In this document: piece by piece, positions 11,681 through 22,467 of the stretch
Numbering within the stretch: the first letter of the stretch is position 1
Layout of the letters: every line of letters starts with the position of its first letter
DNA from: Taxawa tesnikishii (nom. ined.)
Taxonomy: Eukaryota; Ascomycota; Dothideomycetes; Dothideales
NCBI GenBank assembly: GCA_030247885.1
Contig: JAPDRO010000021.1
Coordinates: 310,001 to 374,000, forward strand
Length of the DNA: 64,000 nucleotides
Direction of reading: 5' to 3'
Position numbers and translations under genes: made by a program
Notes under the pieces: generated by a model
Database searches by the model: none
What the model saw: only the letters and a program-made list of their open reading frames with translations
What the model was told of the DNA's origin: nothing

Positions 11681-12196
11681 ATGTCTGAATTCCAGAGAGC
11701 CGTACAGGAGTTGAGGTGAGAGATTCAAAACCTGTCGGCGAAGGCCAACCTTGAATGAGATCAATGGGAACATGTCGCTCGCCGAGTTACCAAGGAGCGC
11801 ATCGGTCTTACGTCGAAGATCTATGTCCTAAGAAAGAAGATACGGTCACGTCTTAGGCCCCGCAAACAGGCATGCGGTACTGTCGATGGATTTCTTGTCC
11901 TACGTACCCTCGTGTTCACTAACAACCTCCGTGGGGTTTGCTTTGGATGCAAGAGGAGGATGTTGATCTACATTTTTCCTGCTCTCACCCATCTGTCTAT
12001 GCAAACCGGGCCATCTCAACGACGGTCTAGATTCCCGACAGCTCGCATAACTGCCACCTCCTCCAGGTCTTGCTCCTGCGGCAAGGAAAACCCTACAGCA
12101 GCTTCACCCATCTACATAAAAACGCCACAGCAACAGCCGTCGCCGTCGTCGCCCCCACAGCCATCCATCCGGTCCTCACAACCTGCACATTCGTAA
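11681..12196 (+). pseudogene. TGA-interrupted open frame, possible decayed gene
   Basis: Starting at the ATG at 11681, one frame reads as a charged helical protein (MSEFQRAVQELR, then EIQNLSAKANLE, then a Lys/Arg-rich stretch TKERIGLTSKIYVLRKKIR). It is interrupted only by two TGA codons before 11760, then stays open to 12196. Both TGAs could be CGA (Arg) codons changed by C-to-T mutation, which fungal genomes often suffer. The distal part overlaps SDH3 antisense and is probably not coding. Nothing identifies a family. It could be chance. Confidence 0.25.
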
Positions 12197-12879
12197 TCGC
12201 CCTCGCGGTATCCCATGTCAAGTACCTCAAACCATTGATGCAATGGAACGCCAACGGCCACGCAATGCAAAATTTCGCAGCAGTTTTAGCGGCAAGAGGC
12301 AAGGCTCCAAAAGCTGCCGCCATGCTCGCCGACGACAGACCCCAGCCCAAGTAGGATGACAGAAAGTATGTTGTGCCGAAGATGTACAGGCCGCCGGAGA
12401 ATATTGAGCCTGTGATGCGCTCGAGGGAGGAGAGGACGGAGGTGATCTGCCACTTGTAGATACCAAGGTGCGGAGCCACAGGTCGCTGCAGGCGTTTCTT
12501 TGCTAGATGTTGTTGTGCCTCGGTGGCAGTCATAACATGAGTGATTGGTTTGGTTGATTGTGGTCGGCATTGTGGTCTGGAACGTCATGTGAGCAGGTCT
12601 GAATGCGGTTTCGCCCCTCAAGCAGGACCGTGCTTACCTGGGTAGAATGGAAGAGGCAATGAAGAAGGGAGCGGGGATGTTTGGTCTCACCGTCGACTGA
12701 GACGCTCGTGGAAGCGCTCTGGTTGACACTGCGAAAGCGTCAGCTTCACTTCTCAAGTCTACTGAACATGTTCTGACGGCTCAGGTGGGGCGCTGTGAGG
12801 GTAAGGAAAGAGCGCACTTACCGGTCCGCATCGCCATTGTGTTTGTTCGCGTGAAGGTCATTGGGACTTTGGAAGACAT
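12093..12879 (-). CDS. SDH3: Succinate dehydrogenase cytochrome b560 subunit (SdhC)
   Basis: Membrane anchor of mitochondrial complex II, holding heme b and the ubiquinone site with SdhD. Exons 12822-12879, 12638-12728 and 12093-12576 give 633 nt, 210 aa. The introns (93 and 61 nt) have GTAAGT/GTAAGC donors. Residues 1-~50 are an Arg/Ser-rich mitochondrial presequence (MSSKVPMTFTRTNTMAMRT). The diagnostic RPVAPHLGIYKWQITSVLSS segment then carries the conserved Ser and Arg of the quinone-site region. Three transmembrane helices follow; the second has the heme-ligand motif with His in FHCINGLRYLTWD. Length matches the family. Fungicide resistance in other fungi maps to this subunit, but no resistance state can be read here. 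Confidence 0.92.
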
Positions 12880-13879
12880 TGCACCGTAAGCCTGCTCAGA
12901 GATAGCACAGCGAAAGAATGTACGGGATTACATGTTCACCAAAACAACTCATTTATGGCTGCGCTCTGAGACTCTCCAAGACTCTCCTTGCGATCACCTC
13001 CGTAGTTCTCTTAGCATATGATCGTTCGACAACCAATCGCCACGAATCATTTGCTCTCTGCTGAGGCTGGATTCATAGTCGGAATGCGACACGTGACTTA
13101 GCAGCGCAGAATGCGTCCCTTTGAGGTAAAGATCCTCAACGGTGTCGCCGCGTCTTCGTCAAGAGCAAGGCTCCGTTCGTGAACTTCAGCCAAGAAAAGT
13201 GACTTCGGCCTTTCTGAAGGCCGTCGACAGCTAACTCAATTGCGAGTCATGCGAGTCATTCCTCTATCGGACCCTAAACATGCAGGTACCACCGTCCGCC
13301 GCGCGCGATGCTTCTTACTTCGGTCCAGCGTCGGGCCTCAGGCGGCTTGGCGAGTATTGGCCGGCATTTATCCTTTCTCTCAGATGAAACAGCAACAGGT
13401 TCTGTACCTAAATGCTACCGTACAAAGCAAGCTGTGCTTCCATATGCTTCGTCGACAATTGTTCCATAAGAAGCCAATGGGCCAAAAGGAGCCAATAGTT
13501 CGATATGTGCCTTCTACCTCGATAACGCATCTCCACCACCGACTCGGCCACAAGCGGACTTGCTGTGAAGCTCCCGTATACACATGCTCTTCCCGCGCCG
13601 CTTATGCCCGTAACCAGCGCGAGATGTATCCGTTTATGGTAAAGCAAGTTAATATACCTTTCCAGCTCTTGCTCCTCGCTGTTTCGCGCGATTGAAATAG
13701 GTAACCAGCACGACTAGGCAGCCACTGGTTGTTCCGCAATGGTAGGATATATATAGGCCCAGGGCCTGAGATCTTGGAGTAGTCATTTCACACCTTTATA
13801 CCCGCACGAGCACACTCAAAAGTGCTTGATTCATTCCAGCTATTCTGTATTCACTGTATTGTAATAGGAAGGGCACGAC
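12880..13879. other. Intergenic between divergent genes, no gene seen
   Basis: This kilobase separates SDH3 (leftward) from the O-methyltransferase gene (rightward). A long open frame at 13240-13695 has no domain and no splice context. The right end holds the methyltransferase promoter. Confidence 0.45.
13748..13755 (+). promoter_or_regulatory. TATA box of the O-methyltransferase gene
   Basis: TATATATA followed by GG, about 125 bases before the ATG at 13880. It precedes an AUG-poor leader with CA-rich possible transcription starts. Confidence 0.5.
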
Positions 13880-15252
13880 ATGATGAGCATTTCCGGCCTT
13901 ATCAACGACATCAACGCCGCCGCAGCCGGCAGCTCAGGGAACGTCAGCGAAGAAGAGCGGAAACAGCTTTTACAGGCATGCGAAAAACTCCAAGAATCCC
14001 TCGAGAATCCCTTCGAAAAGACGATGAGAATCCTTCTTTCCGTACGTTTTTCTAAAGTTTCACCACACGCCGCCCTCAATTGCCTACTGACGCTCAGTCC
14101 AGGGCCATCGAGCCGGAGCAATCAGACTGGCCATCGACATGGGACTCTTCAATGCCACAGTGAAGAAGTCTGGAGAAGGGGATGGGATCAGCATTGAGCA
14201 AATCGCTGAGGAGATCGGGGCAGAACCTCTGCTAGTTGGTAAGTGACAGTGTATTTTGACCCGCATCGTAGAAGACGGCATGGACTGACAGCGGTGTAGC
14301 GCGTATCATTCGCTTACTGTCCAGCATGGGCGTCCTGAAACAATCCTCAAAAGACACATTCACCTCCACACCTCTCGCCTTAGCCTACGTCTCATCTTCT
14401 CCCCTCTCCGCCGCTGTAATCCAAGTGTATGTCCCGCCCTTGTCCCCTTCTTTTCGTCTCTTCCCACTGACGGTCACACTCAGCACGCACTTCTTCAAGA
14501 CCCTCTGGCAAATGCCCGATTACTTCGCTCAGACGGGCTGGAAGAACCCCTCGGACGGCTACGACGGACCCTTCCAGTTCTCTCACCGTACAAAACAGCA
14601 CTACTTCGAATGGGTCGCCGAGCACCCCTACTACCAAAAAGCCTTCAACGCGACAATGCAACTTTCCTTCCGCCGCAACGGGGAAGACTGGTTCACCTTC
14701 TTCCCCGTGGCCGAAAAGCTCAGCGTCCAGGACCCCGCCGACGCATTGCTCGTCGACATCGGCGGCAGCCAGGGCAAAGACCTCGCCGCGCTCAAGAAGC
14801 TGTACCCGGATCTCCCCGGCCGTCTGATCCTGCAGGACTTGCCGGCCGTCGTCGAGGCGGCGAGGGATCGTTTGCCGCACGGAATCGAGGTTCAGGGACA
14901 CGACTTCTTCGACCCGCAGCCCGTCGAGGGCGCCGCCGCATACTACCTGCGCACCGTCCTGCACGACTGGCCCGACATGCAGGCGCTACGCATCCTGGCT
15001 CGGGTCCGGGAGGCGATGGGGCCCGAGTCGCTGTTGCTGATCGATGAGATATGCTTGCCGGAGACGCATGTCCCGTTCCGGGCTGCGGTCGGGGATTTCA
15101 TGATGATGGCGGGCTTCTCCGGCGCAGAGCGGACGGAGAACCAGTTCCGGAAGTTGTTGGAGGAGGCCGGGTTTGAGCTGGTAAAGGCTTGGATGCCGGA
15201 GGGTGCGGTGGGCGGTCAGTCTACGTTGTTCGAGGCGAGGCTGAGGCAGTAG
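13880..15252 (+). CDS. SAM-dependent O-methyltransferase (family 2)
   Basis: Transfers methyl from SAM to a hydroxyl, usually of an aromatic or polyketide metabolite. Exons 13880-14041, 14103-14238, 14300-14426 and 14484-15252 give 1194 nt, 397 aa. The N-terminal helical dimerisation/winged-helix region includes LAIDMGLFNATV and ARIIRLLSSMGVL. The catalytic domain has SAM motif I LLVDIGGSQGKDLAAL (Asp and Gly-rich loop), LILQDLP and YYLRTVLHDWPD with the catalytic His, then LLLIDEICLP. This matches fungal OMTs of secondary metabolism, but no polyketide or peptide synthase lies within the window. The third intron (57 nt) has no in-frame stop, so unspliced transcripts would still be translatable. 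A second Met directly follows the first. Confidence 0.88.
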
Positions 15253-15425
15253 TGGGTTGTTGTGCACGATATGGGAAACAAAGTGCTGCGAGCCTTATGT
15301 GCACGTGAGGCATTTGGAAGGGGATCTTTGGTTCCATGCGGAGGGTGCTTTTTTTTATTCTTCTTTAAATTTTTTCCAGCTAAAGTCCAGAAGATCTCAC
15401 AACTCTATCGCATTGACCGCGCAAT

Positions 15426-16482
15426 CTACACTTGCCCATTTATAGTCTTTCCAACAACCGTCCTACCAGCGATGACCACGTTCTGCGGCCTACCTGCTGC
15501 GTACGCCTCGATGTTCTCCTTGATCACCTTCTGCGTCCCCTTGATCGTCTTACTCGAGACCCAAGCCGTGTGTGGCGTGAGTACCAAATTGGGAATACTT
15601 GGATCCAGTAGGGGACTGTTCTCTTTCGTCGCTGGTTCGATCTCGAAGACGTCCGTTGCGGCACCGGCGATAGCGTGGTTCTTCAAGGCGGCCGCGAGGG
15701 CTCGCTCGTTGATGACGCCGCCGCGGGCCACGTTGATGATGAGCGCGCTGTTGTCCATAGTGCAGAGCTCTGGTTCGTCTATCATGTTCCGGGTGGAGTC
15801 GTCGAGGGGACAGGTGAGGATGAGGACGGTGCATTGTTTCAGCACGTCCGCGAAGGATGTCCTGCCCTCTCTGGTTGCCGTAGAACCCTTGCGTTCGGCG
15901 ACGAGGACGTTCATGCCCAAAGCCGTAGCCATTCGTTGCACGCTTCTTCCTCGAAGCGGGTTAGACGTCTCGGATTCTCGGTGGGCCAGGTGAGTTTGAA
16001 CTTACCCAATGCACCATAGCCGACAACGCCCAATTTTTCTTCACCATTCGTGCGCGGCAGATGCTCGAAGTCGCGAATCATGACCTTCTGCTTCGCCCAC
16101 GTCACCCCATCCATAGCCACGTGGTGATGCTGCACGATCCTGCGCTTGACCGCATAGTAAAGTGCAAAGGCGTGCTCGGTTACCGAATCCGTATTCTGCG
16201 CCGGCACGTTACAGACAGTGATCCCACGCTCAACGACGGCTTGCCGGTCGAAGTGGCTGATCGCTACGCCCATCGAAGCGAGCATCTCCAGCTTGGGTGC
16301 ACCCATGATGTCGTCGTAGGTCAGGGAAACTGATGGAGTGATCACGATTGTGGCATCCTTGATGCGTTCTGCAACCTCGTCCGCTGTCGTGCCGGGATAT
16401 TCGATGAACTCGTGGGGAAGTCGAGTTTCCCTGGCATGCGGACATTGCTGTCCAGTTTGACCACCTTGTGAACTTTCGCCAT
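15426..16482 (-). CDS. D-2-hydroxyacid dehydrogenase, NAD(P)-binding
   Basis: Oxidises or reduces D-2-hydroxyacids with NAD(H). Exons 16006-16482 and 15426-15949 around a 56-nt intron with a TCTAACC branch site. The catalytic N-terminal lobe includes PGTTADEVAERIKDATIVI and NTDSVTEHAFAL. The Rossmann motif LGVVGYGALGRSVQRMA spans the splice. The family signatures follow: INVARGGVINERAL with the catalytic Arg, a Glu in DVFEIEP, and LTPHTAW with the catalytic His. The N-terminus is in another frame; adding one base at the run 16414-16417 restores PGKLDFPHEFIEYPG and 334 codons. A 35-nt intron could also restore the frame but would be unusually short. It converges with the O-methyltransferase at 173 bases; a shared pathway is not shown. 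Confidence 0.85.
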
Positions 16483-17123
16483 ACTGGTAACGGGACGGAC
16501 TGAATGCCTGATTGGTAATCGACGAGATGGTCTGTATTGTTCGGACTGTCCTGCGTTGCTTCTCAACCCAATGATCTTTGGACTATGTGTAAGCGTAGTG
16601 CTCGCCTGATAAGCACAGTATGAGTTCATACATACTATCGAGCGATCTGCTGACAAAAAGGGGCGAATTGGCAGCAGAGATTTCCTGTACATTAAGATGC
16701 TCATATGAGCGCCTTTACAGTGGATGTCACATTTTTAATCGGTGGATGTTCACTCATCAAGAATCGCGCCCTACCGGTATCTGGCTCCACAGATGCCAAG
16801 AATACCGCGGAATTGGCGTGCATGTAAGCCTTACCCTGTCGGGCTTTTGTTTGAGAAACGTGACTGGAGTGAACAAATGGGAGATTTGATGCAGGAATAG
16901 CATTTTGCTATGCCAATCGTGGCCAAATCTATGTAATCGGGGTATCATGAAACGTAGGTAACGTAACGTCTATGGTGGTAAATCCCCAACAGCAGACCAA
17001 ACCACAACAACCCTCACTGTGTCACACAGCGATCAAGAAAAATCAGTAGTCCTCCGAGCTTCGTGCGAGGACGTAGGAGCGCTTCCAATGCGTCCACCGC
17101 AAGCCCGTATCCAAACGGATCCC
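16483..17123. other. Intergenic, no gene seen
   Basis: Promoter of the dehydrogenase and 3' flank of the CCDC124-like gene. Only short random frames occur. Confidence 0.45.
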
Positions 17124-17849
17124 TTAGTGCGGCCCACCCAACCTTCCCTCGATCTTCGTCTTCTCCTGCTCCCTAATCTGCGCCAACTCCTCCTTCGTAC
17201 TGTTGTACGTGCCGCTGACTTGGTTGAACGGGTTATCCGGGTGCTTCTCAAACTCCTTCCTAATCTGATCGATCTTCTGCTGTCTCCTCAGTCCCTTCTC
17301 GTCCTTCATCTCATCCAGCCTGCGCTCCTCGTACGCCGCATACGCTGCCTTGAACCGCCTCTCAGGGTGTCTGTCGATCTTGTCCTGCGCGCCAGAAGTG
17401 AGCGACAAGGCGTCCAGCGCGTTGTCGATGCCGGTTGCACTGAGTGAGGAAAGTGCGGATTTTGAGGACGGCGCGTCGAGCCCGCTGAGGTCGAGGCCAC
17501 GGGACTTCTTTTGTGCGGTTTTGGCGTTGCCAGATTTCTTGGAGGGAAGGGATGCATCTTCTTCGGCCTGCAAAGCGGCTTTCTCGGCCTTCTTGCGCGC
17601 GGCTTCTGCGGCCTTGGCTTGTGCTGCTTCGCTAGAGTGGGTGTTAGTACACAGCGGTGGGCACTGTAAAAATGACTGAGGTGCTGCTTACGCCTTTGAG
17701 CTGTCCTTCGCGCCCTTCTTCCATTCTGAAGCCTCTGCTTGCTCTGCCTTCGCGTTCGCTACCGCCTGCTTCTGGGCTGCTACTTCGGCCTTCTTCGCAT
17801 TGCCCGCCGCCTTCTTGGTGTTCTCGCCTGCTCCTTTCTTGCCTGCCAT
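17124..17849 (-). CDS. CCDC124-like coiled-coil ribosome-associated protein
   Basis: Exons 17692-17849 and 17124-17631 (60-nt intron with a perfect TACTAAC branch site) give 666 nt, 221 aa. The first half is an almost pure Lys/Ala/Glu/Gln helix (MAGKKGAGENTKKAAGNAKK onward), a long coiled coil that in relatives threads into the ribosome. The second half has the conserved domain DKIDRHPERRFKAAYAAYEE, then KKHP-like FEKHPDNPFNQV. Human CCDC124 and yeast Lso2 bind idle 80S ribosomes and aid restart after starvation. I infer the same role from the domain. The Met at 17849 begins the conserved MAGKKG start. Confidence 0.85.
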
Positions 17850-18284
17850 GTTGAAAAGTTCGGTCTGCGATGCGCGTAGGGTATTGTTGTTAGAAGAGGG
17901 CTGAAAGATGTCGAGGAAGATATGTCACGCAAGAGTAATGTGTGTAGAGATTATATTGGTGGGGCAAAGCGGTGAGTCAAGGAATGCCATCGAACAACCC
18001 CGCCAAACGCCACTGCCCAACTGAAACAAATCGCATGTGATTGTTGTTCACAAGTCAAAACGGAAGCACAAATCTTGATGTATGTATGCATGCCCGCATG
18101 CGATACCCCCAATTGTGCTTAGCACTCGATCATGTCTCACTCGACATTCAAGCGTAGTTCAAGATCCAGAAAGTATCATAATATCAGGAAAGCATCTGCA
18201 AGACGCTTCGACCTGGATTGTCTCTCTACACCGGTCATCATCCAGGATCCATTTCTGCAGGTTGCACGCCTTGCCAGCCATAAT
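17850..18284. other. Intergenic, no gene seen
   Basis: Promoter of the CCDC124-like gene. No supported coding sequence. Confidence 0.45.
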
Positions 18285-18892
18285 CTAAGTCAGACCCCTT
18301 GGAAAAGACCCGTTAGATCCGTTGAATAGAGGCCAACTATCCATGGCATCCTCCCCCTCCTCCTCCTCCTCGCCCTCCTCCTCCTCCTCCTCCTCCTCCT
18401 CCTCCTCGCTATCCGGAGTGGCCAAACTAGGCTGTGTGGTAGCAGGACCTGTGCTCCTTTCGGCAGAATTAGTAGGAGGCATGTTGGTCATCTCGATGAA
18501 GGCTTTTGCACATGCAGCCGCAGCCGCCGCAGCATCCCATATCTCAGCTCCTTTCATCTCGAACGCAATGACGTCGTGTTCCTTTGCGACACGACCACGC
18601 TCCGGTGCTAATCCCAGAACCTTGTCCCTAGATGCAAATGTCCCAAGATGTACCATAGTCGTCGGCTTGCGTGAGAGAAATACAGACAGACGTTGGATGC
18701 GGGGACCCTCTTCGCGCTAAACAAGGAACCGGCTATCGCATCCACAGGTTTCACAGTAATCAGATATGGCGCGGTCGCATGGTTGGCCATTTCTGAATCT
18801 GTGGCAACCTTGCCTAGGTTTGTGAGGGTGATCGGACCTGTAGGGATGAGCAGAGTCAATTCCAGGATACTCGACGCCTTCGAGGTGTTCAT
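18285..18892 (-). pseudogene. Nucleoside phosphorylase-like C-terminal fragment
   Basis: Residues ~85-150 read TMVHLGTFASRDKVLGLA, ERGRVAKEHDVIAFEMKGAE and WDAAAAAAACAKAFIEM. This resembles the end of the PNP/UDP phosphorylase domain found in fungal NACHT and ankyrin proteins, where the usual form is H-x-G-x-IASG ... FEMEGAG. The ~25-residue block with the catalytic CDY-x-DSHK region is missing between WD and the Ala-rich helix, and no nucleotide-binding or catalytic N-terminal part is found. The first 80 residues match nothing I know. An Asp/Glu-rich tail comes from a TCC microsatellite. The frame is joined by one extra base at the run 18701-18704 (203 codons). It is probably a remnant, though a small expressed protein is possible. 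Confidence 0.45.
18357..18408 (+). repeat. (TCC)n microsatellite
   Basis: About 17 TCC units with a single GCC interruption. On the minus strand they encode the poly-Glu tail of the phosphorylase-like fragment. Confidence 0.9.
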
Positions 18893-19754
18893 GCTCTAGT
18901 GTGGTTGACAGATAGCCCTTCAGCTTGCTTTCGAGATATTTAGAGTAACGGAGCGTCATGAGCACGGCATATGATCTTCGGAGCTCCGGCGCGGGTCGTC
19001 CTAAGGTGGTGTCGACGCCATGTCTGATTTCGAAACTTATCCTCCAACTGTAGACGTAGCATTGTTCGGAGGGAAGTCAGTAGAAATATTCGCCGTTTGG
19101 ATCCACTCGTATTGTGAATCGGTCAGACATGATGCAAAACAATGGAATCGAGCTAGATAGCGGAAGAGCGATGATGGAGTATGTCAGCAGGCGGCCTTAA
19201 CTCGCCTCCAGCAAGGTCGAGCTTGAACACTCCTTGTGCCATCACAAGTGCATTCAGACATCGCACTTTAAGCGCGACGAGTCAGATGCAAGGTCTTCGG
19301 CGCAAGGGCCTTGAGAGCTTCAGCGTAGACATCTGTATCAATACAGACACCAGTCTTCTATGAGATCCGTGGCGATGATAGACATGACCGAAAGAAGAGG
19401 TTGTACTATTTGTGAAGATAATCTTTCGCTTGTGAAACACCGGCGAAGAGGCTGTTGATGGTCCGGCTCGGGTCAACGTTGCTCCGTGACCCCATTAGTG
19501 GGAAGGCAAAGGCGGCAGTGAATGCCAAACAAATCGGCACGACTCGCTGCATGTCAAACAGACACGCGTTTCACTATTCAATGCAGACCGCGAGTGTCGT
19601 GCACTTGCTGCCTGCTCTGCCTGGACTTCCCTCTTGATGTTGACTTACAAAACCTATCGCCCTCCGGCCTTGCCGTCCGTGCCAATAAGCAACAGACGGC
19701 AACATGGATATCCTTCTGTCTAAAGCAAGTATATAGGGACTGAGGAACGGCAGT
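18893..19754. other. Intergenic between divergent genes, no gene seen
   Basis: Promoter space of the RanGTP-binding protein gene. I looked for upstream phosphorylase exons on the minus strand and found none that join in frame. Confidence 0.4.
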
Positions 19755-22316
19755 ATGTTAACAGGAGAACAGGTGACCCAGCAGGCCATGAACTATGCCA
19801 TCCGGTAAGGCCGCATTGTCAACGACCCAGCCGTTTGGACCCTAACGCATACAAAGCTCGGGCATCACAATCACTGGCGGTTACGCTATTCGGCAATGCT
19901 CAAGACTCCTGAAGGTAAATAGTGAGCATTCATATGGCAGGGTCAACGTTGATAAGTTTAGGCTGCGCCGAGAGGTACAGAAAGAGAGGAGTTGGTCAAC
20001 CTGCAGATTCGTCTTGAAAGCAAGATTAGAGTACGACCTATGGATACATTTTCAAAGCATCGTGCTCACAGTGGACCACAGATCATCTCTCCTGCGATTG
20101 ACATGATAGAACTGATGTAGGCCTGTACACGGCAAATCCAAAGTGGGTACTGCTAACGGACTGACAGCGCCGCACGTGGAAACACTTCTCTTGAATCTGC
20201 TGTTACCTTAACCAAGGACTTACGATTTGAGATCCAAGCCCTGGGAATCCGCTTGGCCAACGCTGCAAACGAAGAAGAGCTATCTAGAAGGCGAAGCTCA
20301 AAAGCCAAGTCTCAAGAGCAAAACGAGCTGGAGCTGAAGCTCATCATTTCCGATGTCCGCAAGCTGCTCGACCGGATCGAGGATGCAGTCCCCTTGATCA
20401 ACCTGGCTATAACCACTTCCGGTGTCAGTCTGTCTACCAATCTTCCTGCTACTGTATCACCGTCTCGATTGCTGCAGGCGAGTACCTTCCTTACAGCGGC
20501 AGACTCGCAGTATGCCCTTCAGCCTGGCCACAATGTTCAGGTCGGCCCCGTGTACACGCTGTCGATGTATATGTTGTTTGCTGGGCATGCTTGGAGACCG
20601 CATGATGACGACGACATACGAGAAACCACCTGGAAAGAAGTCATTCACAAAGCACGCTTGAAGCTTCTGCGGGTTCCTTTGGACAGACTCCACAACCGAC
20701 CAGGAGAGGCAACCTCAAGACCAGCGACCGCGGATGGTGACTACTTCCCACAACATATCCCTAGCGAAGGAGCCTCTTCCGAGTTTGCCTATCAGCTGCT
20801 GATAATCGAGGATCTGGATGACGATCGTGTTCATACCCTGGAGGAAGACGAACCCCAACCGGGACCATATCAAGATGTCCCTCTGGCCGGTATTCGAGAT
20901 ATCGTTCCCATTCACGAGATCTCGAAGATCTTCTACGCGGATACGGGCAAGATTCTGAACATCGGTACTGATGGCGAAACGAACAATCCAGTCTTACTGC
21001 TCAGGAGAGATGTGAACGCGGACCCTCCCCGTCGTATGGTAGAGAGACAGCAAACTGAGGGAGCGGAGGACGACTACAGTCCGGTAGGGGCATCAGAAGA
21101 TCCACCCAACAACGAAGACTATTACGACCAGAGTGAAATTGACGCGCAGATACTGCGGGAATCAACCCCGGTTGTCGAGAAGGAGCCGGTGTTTCCCCCA
21201 GCCGAGGCCACGAAGCACCAAACCTGGCGCCTCCCTCCAGATCTTGACCCGGAATGGATCGCTTTCGAGGTGTATACCGAAGAGCCAGACACCGATGACG
21301 AGAGCGAACTTCCATCTTCAGAAATTCAACCGGCCGTTTCGATGCCGCCTAACTCCCGTCAACCCTCTCTCGACCCATCCCTAACAGGCGCCTTATCCAA
21401 CCTCAACCTCGCCTCACCCTCTCCAGCCGTATCTCCCGTTCATCTCCATACTTCTACTTCACAAACCATACCAACTTCTCTCCTCCATCCCCCGAGCCCG
21501 GCAGGACCGATCAAAACCTCACTCTCCCTACTCGAAATGCTAATTCGACTAACCGCGCTCCAACAATTCCGGCAAGCCAACCACCTGACCATCGAAGACG
21601 AGCTCCTGAACTTCTTCCTCGAAGACAGCTCCACCACTGGCGCAGGCCCCAATGCCGAGTACCGCCAGCGCGTGCGCCGTGACGCACGACGGCGCGTCGG
21701 CTTCGACCCGTACGACGAGAGCCCCATCAAGCGGAGGGGTGAAGAGTACATCAGCCACCCGAACGAGCGCGGTACACCGGCACCGCCAACGCCTACCGGC
21801 GGGTGGGCACAGTATGGCGAAGGTGGGTATTACAACGAAACCTGGCAGCGTGCGCGCAGTGGGACGCCCGAGTCTGTGAGGCAGTCGATCGAGTATCCAG
21901 CTTACTCGCGCGCATCGCCTAGCGTGCCTTCGTCGCCATCGCCGCGGTTGCCGCTGCAGCATTCGCGCAGTTCGCCGAATCCTGGAACGCCTGCTAGGAC
22001 CCAAGGGTTTACTTCCACGCCGCCGGGATCGGCTGTCAAGGGTCGACATGCTTTCTTGCGCAGCATGTCTGAGAAACCGAGGAGTCCACTAGCACGCGGA
22101 GTCGTGGTGCCGCAGGGGAAGGATAGTGCGTTGGGGACGAGTCCGAGCGCGGAGGAATTGAAGCCGGGGAAGAACAAACTGAGTGAAAAGACCCTTCAGA
22201 CACGCGCTGCTGAGGCAGCAAGTTGCGAAGAAAACAAGGAAGGGAAGAAGGATGGAGAAGAAACTCGGAAACGTGCGAGATTTCGCTTGACTTGCTTGCT
22301 TGAAGCGTACCGCTAG
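19755..22316 (+). CDS. RanGTP-binding protein (Yrb30-type)
   Basis: Five exons: 19755-19804, 19857-19914, 19962-20030, 20082-20116 and 20168-22316, giving 2361 nt, 786 aa. All introns are 47-52 nt. The spliced N-terminus reads AIRSGITITGGYAIRQCSRL ... IRIISPAIDMIELIAARGNT, which matches the start of the family. The conserved core is KLLDRIEDAVPLINLAITTS, SPSRLLQASTFLTA, VGPVYTLSMYMLFAG and ETTWKEVIHKARLKLLRVPL. In yeast, Yrb30 binds RanGTP and influences GTP hydrolysis and nuclear transport. The second half (from ~330) is a Pro/Ser/Glu-rich disordered tail. No frame correction is needed. It converges with the BSD-domain gene, leaving 151 bases between stops. Confidence 0.85.
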
Positions 22317-22345
22317 ATACCCCTGCACCCATAAAGACCTGCGTT

Positions 22346-22351
22346 AATAAA
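22346..22351 (+). terminator. Putative poly(A) signal AATAAA
   Basis: Canonical hexamer 30 bases after the stop of the RanGTP-binding gene, within the short convergent spacer. Confidence 0.4.
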
Positions 22352-22467
22352 GAACCACAGATCGAGGCCGTAGCACTCGACCTTCGCTGACCTAGATTCC
22401 CAATATCCCAGCAACTCCAATGATAACAAGCAGCTTCTGCAAAAATGTCGTGAAAGTGCAGATCATC

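Noticed and set aside
13240-13695. 151-residue frame upstream of the methyltransferase
   Set aside because: No domain, splice site or promoter; composition looks random.
16414-16450. A 35-nt intron in the D-2-hydroxyacid dehydrogenase
   Set aside because: It would restore the frame, but 35 nt is too short for fungal introns and would remove conserved residues; a missing C fits better.
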